Source: Tolypocladium sp. Sup5 PDA-1 (Eukaryota > Ascomycota > Sordariomycetes > Hypocreales > Ophiocordycipitaceae). From it: 64,000 bases of DNA. Where the stretch lies: NCBI GenBank assembly GCA_000750105.3, contig JPHH03000024.1, positions 401,256 to 465,255 of the forward strand, written 5' to 3'. The notes under the pieces were generated by a model. It saw only the letters and a program-made list of their open reading frames with translations, had not been told where the DNA came from and did not search any database. Positions within the stretch are counted from its first letter, which is position 1, and each line of letters opens with the position of its first letter. This document shows positions 21,014 to 31,900 of this stretch, one piece after another. Made by a program: the position numbers and the translations under genes.

Positions 21014-22419
21014 CTAGGGTGTGCTCACAGCCTCTAGAAACCTTACTATCAAGGTTTCACTTTGGTCCCGAATCATCTCAAGCTCTTCCGCTGTCTTCCG
21101 CTTCCTCATCATAGGGTTGTCCAACTCGAAGGGATTCACCTGATCCTGAAGCCAGTAAATGTCAGCTATCTCTCTAAACTGCGGTATAGTATGAGGCCTT
21201 GCAGCACCGGCTCGGGCAAGCTCCTCGTTCCATGCTTTCGCCACGTCCCATTGGACCTCTGGGAAGTCCGCGACCGGAGCCGTACTCGTAAAGCCAGCGA
21301 GCATCGCATTACGGAGGTGAAGTTGAGATGCGCTTGCGTACGGTCCGGGTAGTTTGCCACCTGGTATATTTCCGAAGGAGAAACCCATAAACTCATCTGC
21401 GACCGTACCGACGTACGAAAAGTCGAAATCTAGAAGCGCCGTCACCTCGAGGCTAGCGGCATCGAAGAGTAGGTTCCATGTCGCTATATAGTACCGATAT
21501 TAGACATGTCGGAATTACCTAATTCTACACCTATGCATAGGAGGAACTTACTGAGGTCAGCATGGACAAGGACCTTCTGGTCCTCGCGCTTCTTCGAAAT
21601 CTCTTGAAGTCGGTCGTTGATATACTCGTCGAGCCTCGCTCGTACGCCCCTTGCCGTCCATCCTTGGATCACGGGATTCTCGTCCGCCTCCTGAAGCTTG
21701 GCTTTAAATATAGCGCTTAGAAAGTCCTTATAGGTGGCGCAAGGCCCTCCCTTAAGTATTGCCGGCTGCGCACTGACAATGCTCCCGTCCCTGTTAAATT
21801 TGAGCCCGCCGAATCGGTCTACCGTGCTTGGGATTTTGAAGTTCTGGAGTCGGGCTAGGATGTCGGCCATTTGTCCAAGCACGGTGGATTTCTCCAGCAA
21901 GGAGAGACTATCGAAGCCTCTATGGGGCATTGTCCCTCGCATGTGCTGCTGTATACTGAACCCTTGACCGCTAGAAATGCTGTCCCATGCATATACTTCC
22001 GGTACGATATGGCTGTACTTGGACTCCACGAGCGCCTGTCGGACCAAGCTCATAAAGGCAATTTCACTCTCTACCCGGTTCGTGTTGTTCAACCCAGTTC
22101 GCGGATCAGAGTTCGCTAGTCGTGCGATAAGAGATATGGAGTTCGCCGGTAACGGTACGGTTCCTGGTTGCTGCAGGATAGTCCGCCTAGGCCTGAGTGA
22201 TTTTGAATCGGCCGTCGGCGATTTGAGTGTAACGAGGTAGATGAAATTGTTATAGGGAAACGGGCTACCTTCCTCGTATTCGACGGGCTCGATGCTCTTG
22301 GCCTTTAGACTCGTTAACGAGTGTTAACTAGGAACCCTAAGACGTCGTACCTCTAGGTCATTTAGCTGTAGAATGGACCTAACGAAGTCCATTCGTTGGT
22401 TGTAGAGTTCATGGTTCAT
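21014..22419 (-). CDS. APH-family phosphotransferase/kinase-like protein, possibly damaged
   Basis: The protein resembles the large fungal aminoglycoside-phosphotransferase-like family (PF01636), ATP-dependent small-molecule kinases of mostly unknown substrate. Recognisable parts, N to C, are SPFPYNNFIYLVTL, RLANSDPRTGLNNTNRVE, the catalytic loop LVHADL plus a WNLLFD continuation, and the metal-binding ALLDFDFSYVG. An intron at 21484-21551 (donor GTAAGT, acceptor TATAG) sits inside the catalytic loop and joins in frame. The likely start is an ATG at 22419, reading MNHELYNQRMDFVRSILQLN. That frame meets a TAA at about 22330, while the homologous continuation resumes in another frame (SLTSLKAKSIEPVEYEEG). 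The gene therefore has either an unusual short intron or a frameshift near its 5' end. It lies tail-to-tail with cassette copy A. Confidence 0.72.
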
Positions 22420-23423
22420 CGTGTAGATAGGTAGCTTGACCGCGCTCCTACCCGGGCGCACCGTTCGTGGGTCGGGTACTTAGGCGGACGTAAGATGTGG
22501 CAGGTCGAAGGATACCCTAGGCTCATTCCCGCCCGTCCGCTTGATAAGCCGTAGAAGGACAGCCGAAGGAGCTACCGCCGCTCGAGCAGACTTTGACTCC
22601 GAGACTACGCAATTCGACCACGTAAAACAAGCGTATTGAAACCGCCACCCTTAACCTCGCACCTCGCGGTCGGCGGTCGCCTTACATCTACTAATATATC
22701 CGTTCCGGCTTAGGCTAGGTGTTACGGCGGGGGCACTGGCAGGCGGGTTTATCTGACGAATGAATGGAGGAGGCGGGAGGAGCTGGATTCCTGGCTGCTT
22801 TGGCGGCTTTCGTCGCGCAGCGACGCGTACCCAGAGTTGTCAATACGCTACGGCGAGCCGCGCCCTGTTGCGGGTTGACGCTCCCGTGGACCCTCTCCCC
22901 ATAACCATCCTACGGTAGCACTGGCCTGTGAGGAGCTTTTGTTCGGGGAGGACCCCGGACCAACACGCCTGGTTGCTGCCTTTCCCCTGTGTTCCACGGC
23001 CGTCTACCATTGCGGCTGGCCCCTCCGCTACGGCCTTCCCGTCCTGGGTCGCCGCTCCCCGCGGTAAGGGATTTTATCGTCGCGAGGAAGGGCTTGGCGT
23101 AGCCTGCGATATGTCGTTGGTCGGTGGTAAAGACGTCGAGCCAACGTGCATGTCTGCCTTGCCCCGACGCACTACTATATAGCAAGCCCCGCTATAGCCC
23201 GATGCATGCGCTAGACTCCGCCCTGCCCCAGCCTTCTTGGCGAGAAGTATTTGGAGGGCCTGTTTGGCCACTATGGCGGCTTGGGTGGTATTTGGCGCCA
23301 AATACCGCCCACGATGTGTTTGCGGGCGCACGGACGAAAAGTGTGCAATGCACCATATTACAGAGAGTACCCTTTGTACAGTAAGTAGGTGCCACTTCAC
23401 GACCCCGGAACAGTCGACATTCC
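22420..23423. other. Intergenic, no supportable gene
   Basis: Scattered open frames have no recognisable family. Parts read like decayed repeat DNA, but I could not match it to any other segment of the window. Confidence 0.4.
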
Positions 23424-24113
23424 TCATTGTCTGACCCCGTCCTGCAACCTCAACCCCCGGAGAATGGATCGACCTTCTTGACGATCTTCCTCCTTATATA
23501 TGCTGAGTCCATGCACAGTCAGGAACTTGAACTCGTTTCCGTAATGTTTCTTCAACCAAATTTTCTCGCCATCAGTGAGGTCTGCTGATGCGTCCTGCAA
23601 TGGATTAGGGCTATCGGTGCCTCTCAGCCCGAAACATTTCTCCTGCTCGCTCTCGGGCCAGTTGACAGACACTACCATCCTTGTGCATCCGGAAGAGGGT
23701 CGAGGGGGGGCAACACGAGGGCCGACTGGGTAACCGCTGAGTCTGACGACAGGCAACCCGGACAGGTCGCCAACAGCCTCTCTGAAGAGAGCAATAGTAT
23801 TTTCGCTGCCATGATTTGTGAATTTCGCCATAGTCTTGGCATTCCGGGGTAAGAGCTCCAGGTTGTATTGATCCAAAGCAGGATTGCCGATAATATTGAC
23901 CAAAGATGTTGGCACGTGAAGGACATTGGTGAGACGTAAAGTACCATGGGAGTTCGATCCACTTGATTGGAGCGATGTTTTGACGGGGAGGAATATGGTG
24001 CCTATCCCTTGAACCTGTATTGGAGTGCCGCCGTCGATGCTATAGACCACACAGTCGACAGGCGCGTAGTCGTCCGCGAACCATACTCTGTCCTTCGCGA
24101 TACTACCTGTCCA
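23424..24113 (-). pseudogene. Copia-type retrotransposon Pol-derived gene fragment (Pol BBD-like)
   Basis: The frame encodes a beta-barrel domain like that preceding integrase in Ty1/copia Pol polyproteins (TNT 1-94-like, PF22936). It reads WFADDYAPVD, then GTPIQVQGIGTIFLPV, then LTNVLHVPTSLVNIIGNPAL. A tail follows with WLKKHYGNEFKFL and LSIYKEEDRQEGRSILRG, a combination I recall from domesticated copia-derived fungal proteins. The frame opens after a TGA at 24114-24116 and has no ATG in its first part, so the 5' end is missing or lies in another exon. No integrase, reverse transcriptase or RNase H follows. It is best read as a truncated or co-opted retroelement piece. Confidence 0.6.
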
Positions 24114-25259
24114 TCAGCATTTGCATTCATATGGGGCCAGCCCACAACTGTCGTTGATCAACTGGGAGACTCACTGGACATTGGAACCAGTCGAAAGAAC
24201 CCAGTCTGGACAGGGAAGGGCCTGTTCCTGATAAGACTGCGTCGCCATGGTCGTGATTGGCGAGATAGAGCACATGTAAGAAGCTACTCAATCGAATTCT
24301 GCGAGGATGAGGTACACCTATGGATAATGGCATATAGGGAGGACCCGACTGCCACAGCTTGAAACTGGCTACTCGTGGCAGGGTTGGTGGCAAAAGCTGA
24401 ATCGCAAGAGGAACAATATGGGTCAATGGATGCAATAAATAGTTGGGACCCCACCTTGTCAACCCCGCAAGGCGTCCAGGCATGTGCCTTGTACCAGGTC
24501 ACATGCAACGTGGCGGGGTTCATGGCATCGACTATGTTACGAACACGACCAACGGGTTCCGGGTTGGGCCGATTGTTCAGGCACTAATGCACAGACGGCC
24601 CGGAAGAAGGCCGGTACGATGGACCAATGGTAAAGGATCGGGATGGAAAGGGTGATCCCAGATACAGGATCACGGTGAGTCCAGTGACAGGGGAGGCAAC
24701 CCATCGGGGGTTGCGCAAAGAGCCTTGAGGAACGAAAGTTTGAGGTTGGAGGTGGCATGTTGGTTGGGTCGAAGGGTTTGGAAGATCGAAAGTGTGATTT
24801 ATGCTATTTGAAGGGTCCATGGTGGTTGCAGAACTGACCGACACTTTCAGAGGAGAGTGGCTTGCATTATGTGGGGTGTATTGGCGACAGTGTCCAGGGT
24901 ATCCTGGCAAAATATCATCGCCCTGATGCAGCGCAACGTGTCGAGACAAAGCAATGAGTAATGGGTTCGGATGGGAGGAAGAAGAGATAAAAGTTGGCGC
25001 ACGGAATCTGGAGTTGACGCATAGTGTCCTGTCTTTTTCATTGCATGTGTTGTTACACAGAGCGTCTACAGCACCCAGAAAAACTATGGCAACCTCCATG
25101 GTTCGAGTCGAGTTCATATGCCAATTCGGCGCCAAGCAATTGACACACAACCATAGCATCGCCCGGAGCCTTGTCACGGAGGCAAACCGTGCCGGGCGAG
25201 ATGCCGAATATGACGAACGATTCGTGCAGGCTATGATGCCTCTTACGAAGGAGCATGAA
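24114..25259. other. Degenerate region between two broken minus-strand genes
   Basis: Long minus-strand frames exist here but have shadow-like composition. Fragments such as MDPSNSINHTFDLPNPSTQ hint at eroded coding sequence belonging to the flanking elements. No complete gene can be supported. Confidence 0.3.
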
Positions 25260-26121
25260 TCAGCATGTCGCAGAGCGTCGGGGGCTTTCTGTGAATGCTT
25301 CGGGCGATTTGCGACGGAAGGAAGCTGACACAGAGAATGGTTGAGTGGCAGAGCTTCCAGTGTCGGCCGATGAGGAAGGGTTCGCGGCCGGCTGCAGCAC
25401 GCGGGGCCTCTTCGTCGGCGTGTCGGCAGGTTCAGGACAGGGGCGCTTCTGCGGCGGTGTAACCGGGTCGGCTGAAGCCGAAGTTGAAGCTGAAGGCGGA
25501 GGAGTTGGGGGGAGGGTGCCAGGTGTAGCGACAGAGTAAGAGGCAGCGCGCATATTCTGGAAAGCCGCTGAAGCCGAGGATGTTGGCCACTTTGGTGGCT
25601 CGCGAGAGGCAAGGCCGACGTGGCTGCGGTGGTGGTGGCCTTGTCGAGAAAAGTCCAAGAATCTGGGACGACGATGAAGACGTAGTCTCGGTCGGAGCCA
25701 GGCGGGTGGGCCATGGCGCGGTGGTTGAGCAGGCCAGCGACTTTGCCCGTGCAGGTGAAGTCGATGTTAGCCTGAAAGTGAGAATCCCGCCTCTCAACCA
25801 TCTTCTTGCATAGGATGCCCAGGGTTTAGCGTGAATGGGGAAGATGACGAAGACCTGGAACGGGTGGAAGCCTTTGAATGGGGTCTTGTCGGGGTTCCCG
25901 GGAGCGAGGTAGGTGGAAAGCTGGACGAAGCCGCAGCACTTGAGCTGGGCGGCGTCGAGACCTGGCAGAAAGTCTTGTCGCAGCAGGGAGTGACCGGGGC
26001 CAACGATGGGGCCGGTGAAGGAAACGACAGGCGGGATACAGGGGAAATTGTTCATCAGAGCTGAGTTTAGTGCGGGGGTTGGCTTGTGGCCGCGTTTTAC
26101 TTGGTGAAATTCGACTTCCAT
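25260..26121 (-). pseudogene. Unrecognised protein gene with frameshifts
   Basis: Protein-like sequence continues along the minus strand but changes frame. It starts at an ATG at 26121 (MEVEFHQVKRGHKPTPALNS), runs to FPIHAKPWASYA, and continues in another frame as KKMVERRDSHFQANIDF and FIVVPDSWTFLDK. A Pro/Ser-rich segment with two basic clusters (KRPCP, TKRPRV) follows in a third frame. The first switch, near 25815, is a single-base indel rather than a credible intron. I do not recognise the family. It probably belonged to a nuclear or retroelement-associated protein. Confidence 0.4.
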
Positions 26122-26290
26122 CACAAATCGCAGTCTTCGTGGTGCCCACCACCAGCCACGACCGCTGCAACAATGAAAATAGTGTCAATCGATTCAAAAT
26201 TGTGTATTTATTTTAACTAGATATTTTATTTGACCCTTTCTGCGGAAGTGAGCATTTTTTGCGCGATCAAAGTCGAGAACTACCAGCAAA

Positions 26291-26653
26291 ATGGCCGAGA
26301 CTCGAGTTTGCTTACGAAATCCAACGAGTCCCTTGGCCAGACACCGACGACAAGCTCCCAATGATAATGAAATGCCGCCATGGCGCGACGACCCCCCTGT
26401 CCGGCCCCAACGGCGAGCTTCCAATGAAATGCCGCCATGGCGCAACGACCCCCTTGTCGTATCCACTTCGCAAGAAATCCCCCGCGATGAAGCAGCAAGG
26501 TCTCGCTACCCGGTAGACAACGCGATCAGCGAGAGCAAACAGCTTGGTCCCGGGCCGACCGGCCAGATTGTCCTTAATTCAGGGACCTGGTATGAAACGA
26601 TTGTTTGGCGGGGCCACGACCGTGTCATCGCCTGTGTCGTTGCAAAACGGTAG
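26291..26653 (+). CDS. Possible small ORF with an internal sequence duplication
   Basis: An ATG-initiated frame of 120 residues contains two near-copies of NEMPPWR(D/N)DP. They come from an imperfect DNA duplication (26358-26398 and 26420-26458, sharing AATGCCGCCATGGCGC). There is no recognisable domain. It may be non-coding repeat DNA that happens to be open. Confidence 0.2.
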   Translation: MAETRVCLRNPTSPLARHRRQAPNDNEMPPWRDDPPVRPQRRASNEMPPWRNDPLVVSTSQEIPRDEAARSRYPVDNAISESKQLGPGPTGQIVLNSGTWYETIVWRGHDRVIACVVAKR

Positions 26654-26890
26654 TACTGTGTTCTAGGCACGAGAAGCATTGGTGGGCTGTCAACACTTTT
26701 ACACCAAACAGAACGCAAACTGCCGTTTGGCTGAGAAGGCCTTTTTAGCGGTTCGGCACATGGCCAGAATTAAGGGCTACCTTGAGGATTGCAGCATTAA
26801 CAGCAGGGCCGAATGCAAAAGCCAATATGACGAGCTCATTCAAACTATCGCAATGGAAACAAGATATGGGTGCTGACCCGGAACGCACTT

Positions 26891-28330
26891 CTAAGCCAAG
26901 AGATGGTGGCGTGCTGCCACTTCAAGATCTGAAATGCTGCCCGCCAGCTCTTCATCAAGCGATTTCTGGTCGCGCTGGACCAACAAGTCCCCTAAAACGA
27001 GCTCAAGCGCTTCGGCCGTGTCGAGAAAAGTACTCATCGCCAGCTTGAGATCGATATGTGGACCCCATGGACCCGAATTGCTGACGCAGCTTGCAAGTCT
27101 TTGAATACCCTCCAAGATCGGTTCCCTGATAGGTTCGCTTCGAAGCCATTCATGAGAAGCGAAGTCTTCTTTTACCAAGTTGCAGGTGTCTGAAATAACC
27201 CGCATTGGCAAGAAGAATTCCTCATCAGCATCCTCTTGCTTATGCATATATCGCAAAGCAAGGCTTGCGTCGTTCAGCAGTATGGTGAGCGAACTGTTGA
27301 GAAGTCTTTCGTATGGTTCTTCGTCAGAACTGGCAATCGAACGAATAGTCTCATCGATGACCTTTAACAGCGAGCGATAACGCAAGCTAATTAGCTTGAT
27401 GTCATATCTAAGGTCGTCGTCGTCCTCGAAATCGGACTCGTACTCGTCGTCGTCGGACTCAAACTCTTCACCGCGATTATTGCGTAGCTCGTAAGATTTC
27501 TTAGCACAAGCCGTCCTCAAGTCGTCCATCCAATCGAACTCTGTCCAACGTGCGGCACACTCGCCGCATGCCTCGGAAACTGCGAGGAGCAATAACTGCC
27601 TGAAGCAGTTATAATGTTGTGAAGAATAACGCAAAGCGGAGCTGGGATGAAACGCATTGACCCGGTGATTGCGTGTAGAGTTCCCAGTCGCGTCCTTGAT
27701 GTAAACTTTGGTGTAGTCTCTGTCTTTGTGGTCTTTGAAGGTGTGACCTATACCGATACTTTCCAGCTTCCAAGCTTCTCCTCTGCACCGATTGCATCTT
27801 TCATAATCCAATTCGTCTGGGAATTGGTATCTCCCTGCACAGAGTACCACACCTGGCTTTTTCTGGCAGACTGCTTCTACACAAGTGTCGAACCGTTCGC
27901 GAAGGAAGCCCAGGTCATCATCTCCATCTTCAACCTCTTGCGGGGTCGTGTACGGGAGGAGGTCGAAAACGGAGACATTGTCCAAGGTGATCGTACCGCA
28001 TGACACGGTATAGAATAATTCGTTCAGAGCCGAAAGCGTGGGGCACGTCTCGATAACCGCTTCGAGCCCTTCGTCGAAAGGATGACTGTCTCGGGGTTGC
28101 TGCAGGATCACGGCTAGACCTCCAGTTGTTTCGGGCTGGGCCAATTGTCCTGTCACGTTTGTTTCAGCATCATCAGCCCTGAGGTTGTGGCCCAACGCCC
28201 TGACTGTTGAGACGTGGCCGCCAATGCTCTCACTGCCGACAATCCGTAGTACTGGCTGAAAAAGAGCCCTGATTCGATGGTCAATGGCAACGTTGAGACA
28301 AATAGTGTCTGGCGTACACAAGGTATACAT
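26891..28330 (-). CDS. Uncharacterised protein with possible uracil-DNA-glycosylase-like core
   Basis: This single-exon gene encodes 479 residues from an ATG. The N-terminal half has a pattern reminiscent of the uracil-DNA glycosylase superfamily: a loop with QPRDSHPFDEG, then NVSVFDLLPYT, then a hydrophobic strand PGVVLCAGRYQFP. Further on comes VNAFHPSSALRYS, comparable to the HPS motif of those enzymes. A CNRC/CGEC pair may bind metal. Residues around 290-310 are a run of Asp/Glu, and the C-terminal third looks helical with no known domain. The similarity is from pattern memory only. It could instead be an unrelated fungal-specific protein. It is divergent from cassette copy B. Confidence 0.6.
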   Translation of the reverse strand: MYTLCTPDTICLNVAIDHRIRALFQPVLRIVGSESIGGHVSTVRALGHNLRADDAETNVTGQLAQPETTGGLAVILQQPRDSHPFDEGLEAVIETCPTLSALNELFYTVSCGTITLDNVSVFDLLPYTTPQEVEDGDDDLGFLRERFDTCVEAVCQKKPGVVLCAGRYQFPDELDYERCNRCRGEAWKLESIGIGHTFKDHKDRDYTKVYIKDATGNSTRNHRVNAFHPSSALRYSSQHYNCFRQLLLLAVSEACGECAARWTEFDWMDDLRTACAKKSYELRNNRGEEFESDDDEYESDFEDDDDLRYDIKLISLRYRSLLKVIDETIRSIASSDEEPYERLLNSSLTILLNDASLALRYMHKQEDADEEFFLPMRVISDTCNLVKEDFASHEWLRSEPIREPILEGIQRLASCVSNSGPWGPHIDLKLAMSTFLDTAEALELVLGDLLVQRDQKSLDEELAGSISDLEVAARHHLLA

Positions 28331-28960
28331 GCTGGGTCTTGGTGTGGTTCGGTACCGATGGCGGGTAGTTTATTGAGCAAAGATGATGCAATGATTGCAG
28401 GTCTCGGGGATTGGAAGCATGCGCGCAGTGGTTGGGCGTTCATTGGGCCTTGATCCCGTGATCTCGTCTGCGGGTTTCTCGTTTCGTCCAAACCGAAGCG
28501 TCAGCGTACCCTGCACCCCTCATTTCGTAGTGACCTTTCGTGATTGTCGCTAGAAGACCGTGATATACACAAAGAAACCAACGTTTTCTGCAAGTTTGAT
28601 TTAGGTTGCGCAGGTAGCGAGGCCCGCTGAACATCACTCACGTGTGGTAAATGTTGATCAGACGTAGGCGTGTAGGTTGCCATGTTGTTATTTAGAATTC
28701 ACAAGCTCGAGCAAGTCCAAATATCCCAGCGCTGTACGGAGTACCATTCCTTCTTTTGGGGCACCTTGTGCTCTGTAACATCCAATAAGCGAGCAGCTTG
28801 ACCGCCGGGTAGAAGAAAACGCAATCAAATACGCCAGAAGACGAATGGAGCACCCGCCCGGAGCCATGACAGCGCTCGCTGGAACAAACCAGAAGGTGGC
28901 GGTGAAAAGTTTCCTTGTCCTCCTCCTCTACATACTCTTACAGTGAGTGTCGGCGGCACC

Positions 28961-31900
28961 ATGGTTCCTCGGCCAGTGTCCCTCGAGGAAAAAAAGGAGC
29001 GGCAACGCGAGAAGGCAAGAGCTCGTCGCGACCTAGCGCGCGCAGAACGACAAGAGCAGGTGCTCCAAGAGGCCCGGCGAGCGCAGCTCAACAGAGTGAC
29101 TGGCGATGAAGGCGCTGCCACTGCTACGCTCACCCAGAACGCCGCTGGTGATCCAACTCCGGGAGCCGCCCCTGCGTCGGCGGGCATATCTTACGGCAGA
29201 ATTGATGTATCTCCACAGACGTGGAAACCATTACACGAGAAAACAGACGATCGGACCGTACGAGATGGCAAAAGGCCAGCGCCAGCTCAGCTCCAACCGA
29301 CTGAGGCAGAGCTAAAAAGGCGAAGGGCCCAGCGACAGGCAGAACTAGCTGCGATGATGGCAGAGGACGAAGAGTCCGGCCCCCCAACGCGAACACCGCC
29401 GCCACGGCGCCCTGACCGACTGCAAGACCTATCCTCTACGACGAAGTCTGCACCATCTGGCCAGACACCACATGTGAAGGACAGTACCACAAAGGAAACC
29501 ATTTACATCCACGATTCGCCAATCTCGTCAATCGACAGCGCGCGGTGGCAGGACGAATTTCCGACCGCAAGCGAAGCGGAAGAGCCTGGCAATACCCGAG
29601 CAGCAGAGAAGAAGGATGGCCATCAATGGTCCGCCGCAGCACCGTCGGATGCGTCGCGTGAAACGCCGTACTTGTCCGTCAACAGATCACGCAGCCCAGA
29701 GCTGGGAGATTTATCCGCTGCTCACCTAAAACCATCGGAAGCACTTTCTGCTTCCGAACATGGAGGACGCAGTGCGACCAGAACGTCCCATGGCTCATCG
29801 CCGGTCGCTTTATCAGCGCTTTTGTCTGACGAGTCCGTGTCTGGGTCCGACATTGGCGGACCATGCACCCGGACGCCGTCACCGGGACGCCAACCTCAGG
29901 AAGCTTCGCCTGCCGCACCTAGCGTCACTCACTTTTCTTTGTTGAGCTCGCCGACATCGTCGAACGCGTCTGGTTCACGACGCCAATCCCTCTCTGGGCT
30001 CAGTCTCGATTCGTCGGTGTCGGGTCGGATGGCTGACCGTCGGACCGATGGCACACTCGGCAATTTTCTCGAAGCCATCGCCGACCACGAGACCGCGGGC
30101 GGCGCCGACTTTCTCGACGCACAGAGTGACGTATACGATGAGGTGATGCGGAAAGTCTTCGACACCAAATGTGACTGTAAGTCTTCGGGCCGTGTCGTTG
30201 GCATGCGGCCAGAAACTCACGCATAAGCAATCCAGGTCGGCATCCTCCCGAGCGAGACGAGCCCGATAACGCGCATACTGTGCATGAGAGGGTCGCGCAG
30301 CTTCAGCAGACTCTTCCTCCGCTGTCCAAAGTCTTCGGCGACACTGGTTCGTATGACCCCAAGGCTTACTTCTCCCAATGGCAGACGATCCTCTCCCGCC
30401 AGCCCGTCGAGCCGCTCTCGTTCCGAAAGACACAAGCCGCCCTACCTCAACGTTCGATCACGGTGACGCGGAAATGGGACATCGACAGCATCTGGCTCGG
30501 GGCAACGGACCTCGGGGCGATCCGGGCCCCCAACGATTTCCGACTTTCATTCTTCCCTCCATTTACCCTAAACTTGTCGACGGACCAAGTGATCCAGCCT
30601 CACGGGCTCAACCTCGCTCAGACGCGCCACATTCCCTTTGGATCCTTCAGCACTCCCAGCGTCCAATTTTCCGTATTTTTGTTTTTCTCCGAGTCGAGCC
30701 GCAGTAATCCTGCATCGGCGACGTCGGCGACGTCCAACGCACTGTCCTTGGATCGACAGAGAGACTTGTACGACCGCATCATCATCCCAGCAGCGTACTA
30801 AACGATCGGGGAGCCCATGTGCCAAGAAATCCCGCGCACGTTTGACTTGGTCTACGCGAAGTCCAGGTCGTACCAGGAGAAGCCAGGCATGGGCCGCTGG
30901 AGCGCCGACGATGAGAGTCGCGCCTACCAGCTAACCTACACCATCCCCGCGGAAGATCTTTCTCGATTCTGGCGCTCGATTGTGGACAAGCCCAACCAAG
31001 TGCGGATCCAAACCCCGCGAGGCGAGCCGGCGGCGTACTTTCAGAACCCCAAACTGGTGATGCAGGTGCACGACCTCAAGAACACCTTTGCGCGGCCGAC
31101 CATGCAGGAGGCACTCTCCCATTTCGAAGAGACGGTGTTGGCCTACGTGAACCCACAGATGCTCGACCTGCGCTCTTGCTGGGTCGACATCGGCACAAGG
31201 GATTACGTAGCAGCCCCCGGCTCAAGAGGCCTTCGTCGGAGTGACAATCTGACACTGCTCTGGAAGAGCCAGTGCAATCGCCGTCTGCACGAGCAGGTGC
31301 TGCATGCTGCTCCGGATTCCTCACTGACACCTACGTACTATCGGTCGTTCTTGCTGCGCGACGTAGGACACCTGACCACGAAAATCAAGCCGACGAAAAC
31401 GCCCAACCTCGGCCATCCGGCCTCTCGGAAGACCGGCGTCGTCCGCGTCAAGGCGTATAACTCTATCAAGAAGAACGTCTCGGTCATGTTCACCAGCTAC
31501 TACATGTTCTGCTCAGGGTTTCTTCCGCTGCTGGCCCTCGACGAGGCGATGATCCGAGATCTCGCCTCGATGGCGAAAGCCCGCGAGCGGGTGTACGAGA
31601 CTCGGCTCAACAGAAACTCACTTGTCCGAGCCTGGGAGGCGAACAAGCGGCACATCAAAGCCATCGCCGACCCACAGGCCTTGACGAACTACGGGCTACG
31701 AAAAGAGGTCACCCTTCGCCTCGATGCCGTGTTGACCATGTGGAGTCGGGGGTCTTTCGATCCGGAACGCAACCCGCACACCGGCACGCTCACCTGGGAC
31801 GTGCCTGTCAACTCCGAGTCGGACGAGCCACACTACCCCTTCTGGGTCGTGCCTACAAGGGACATCAATGCGCTAATCCACACACAGGCCGCTCGTCTTG

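Noticed and set aside
24584..25801. 405-residue minus-strand open frame
   Set aside because: Only its first 50 residues look like protein. The rest is Leu/Pro/Arg-rich frame-shadow sequence. The real coding signal is in other frames, so it is treated as part of a frameshifted gene.
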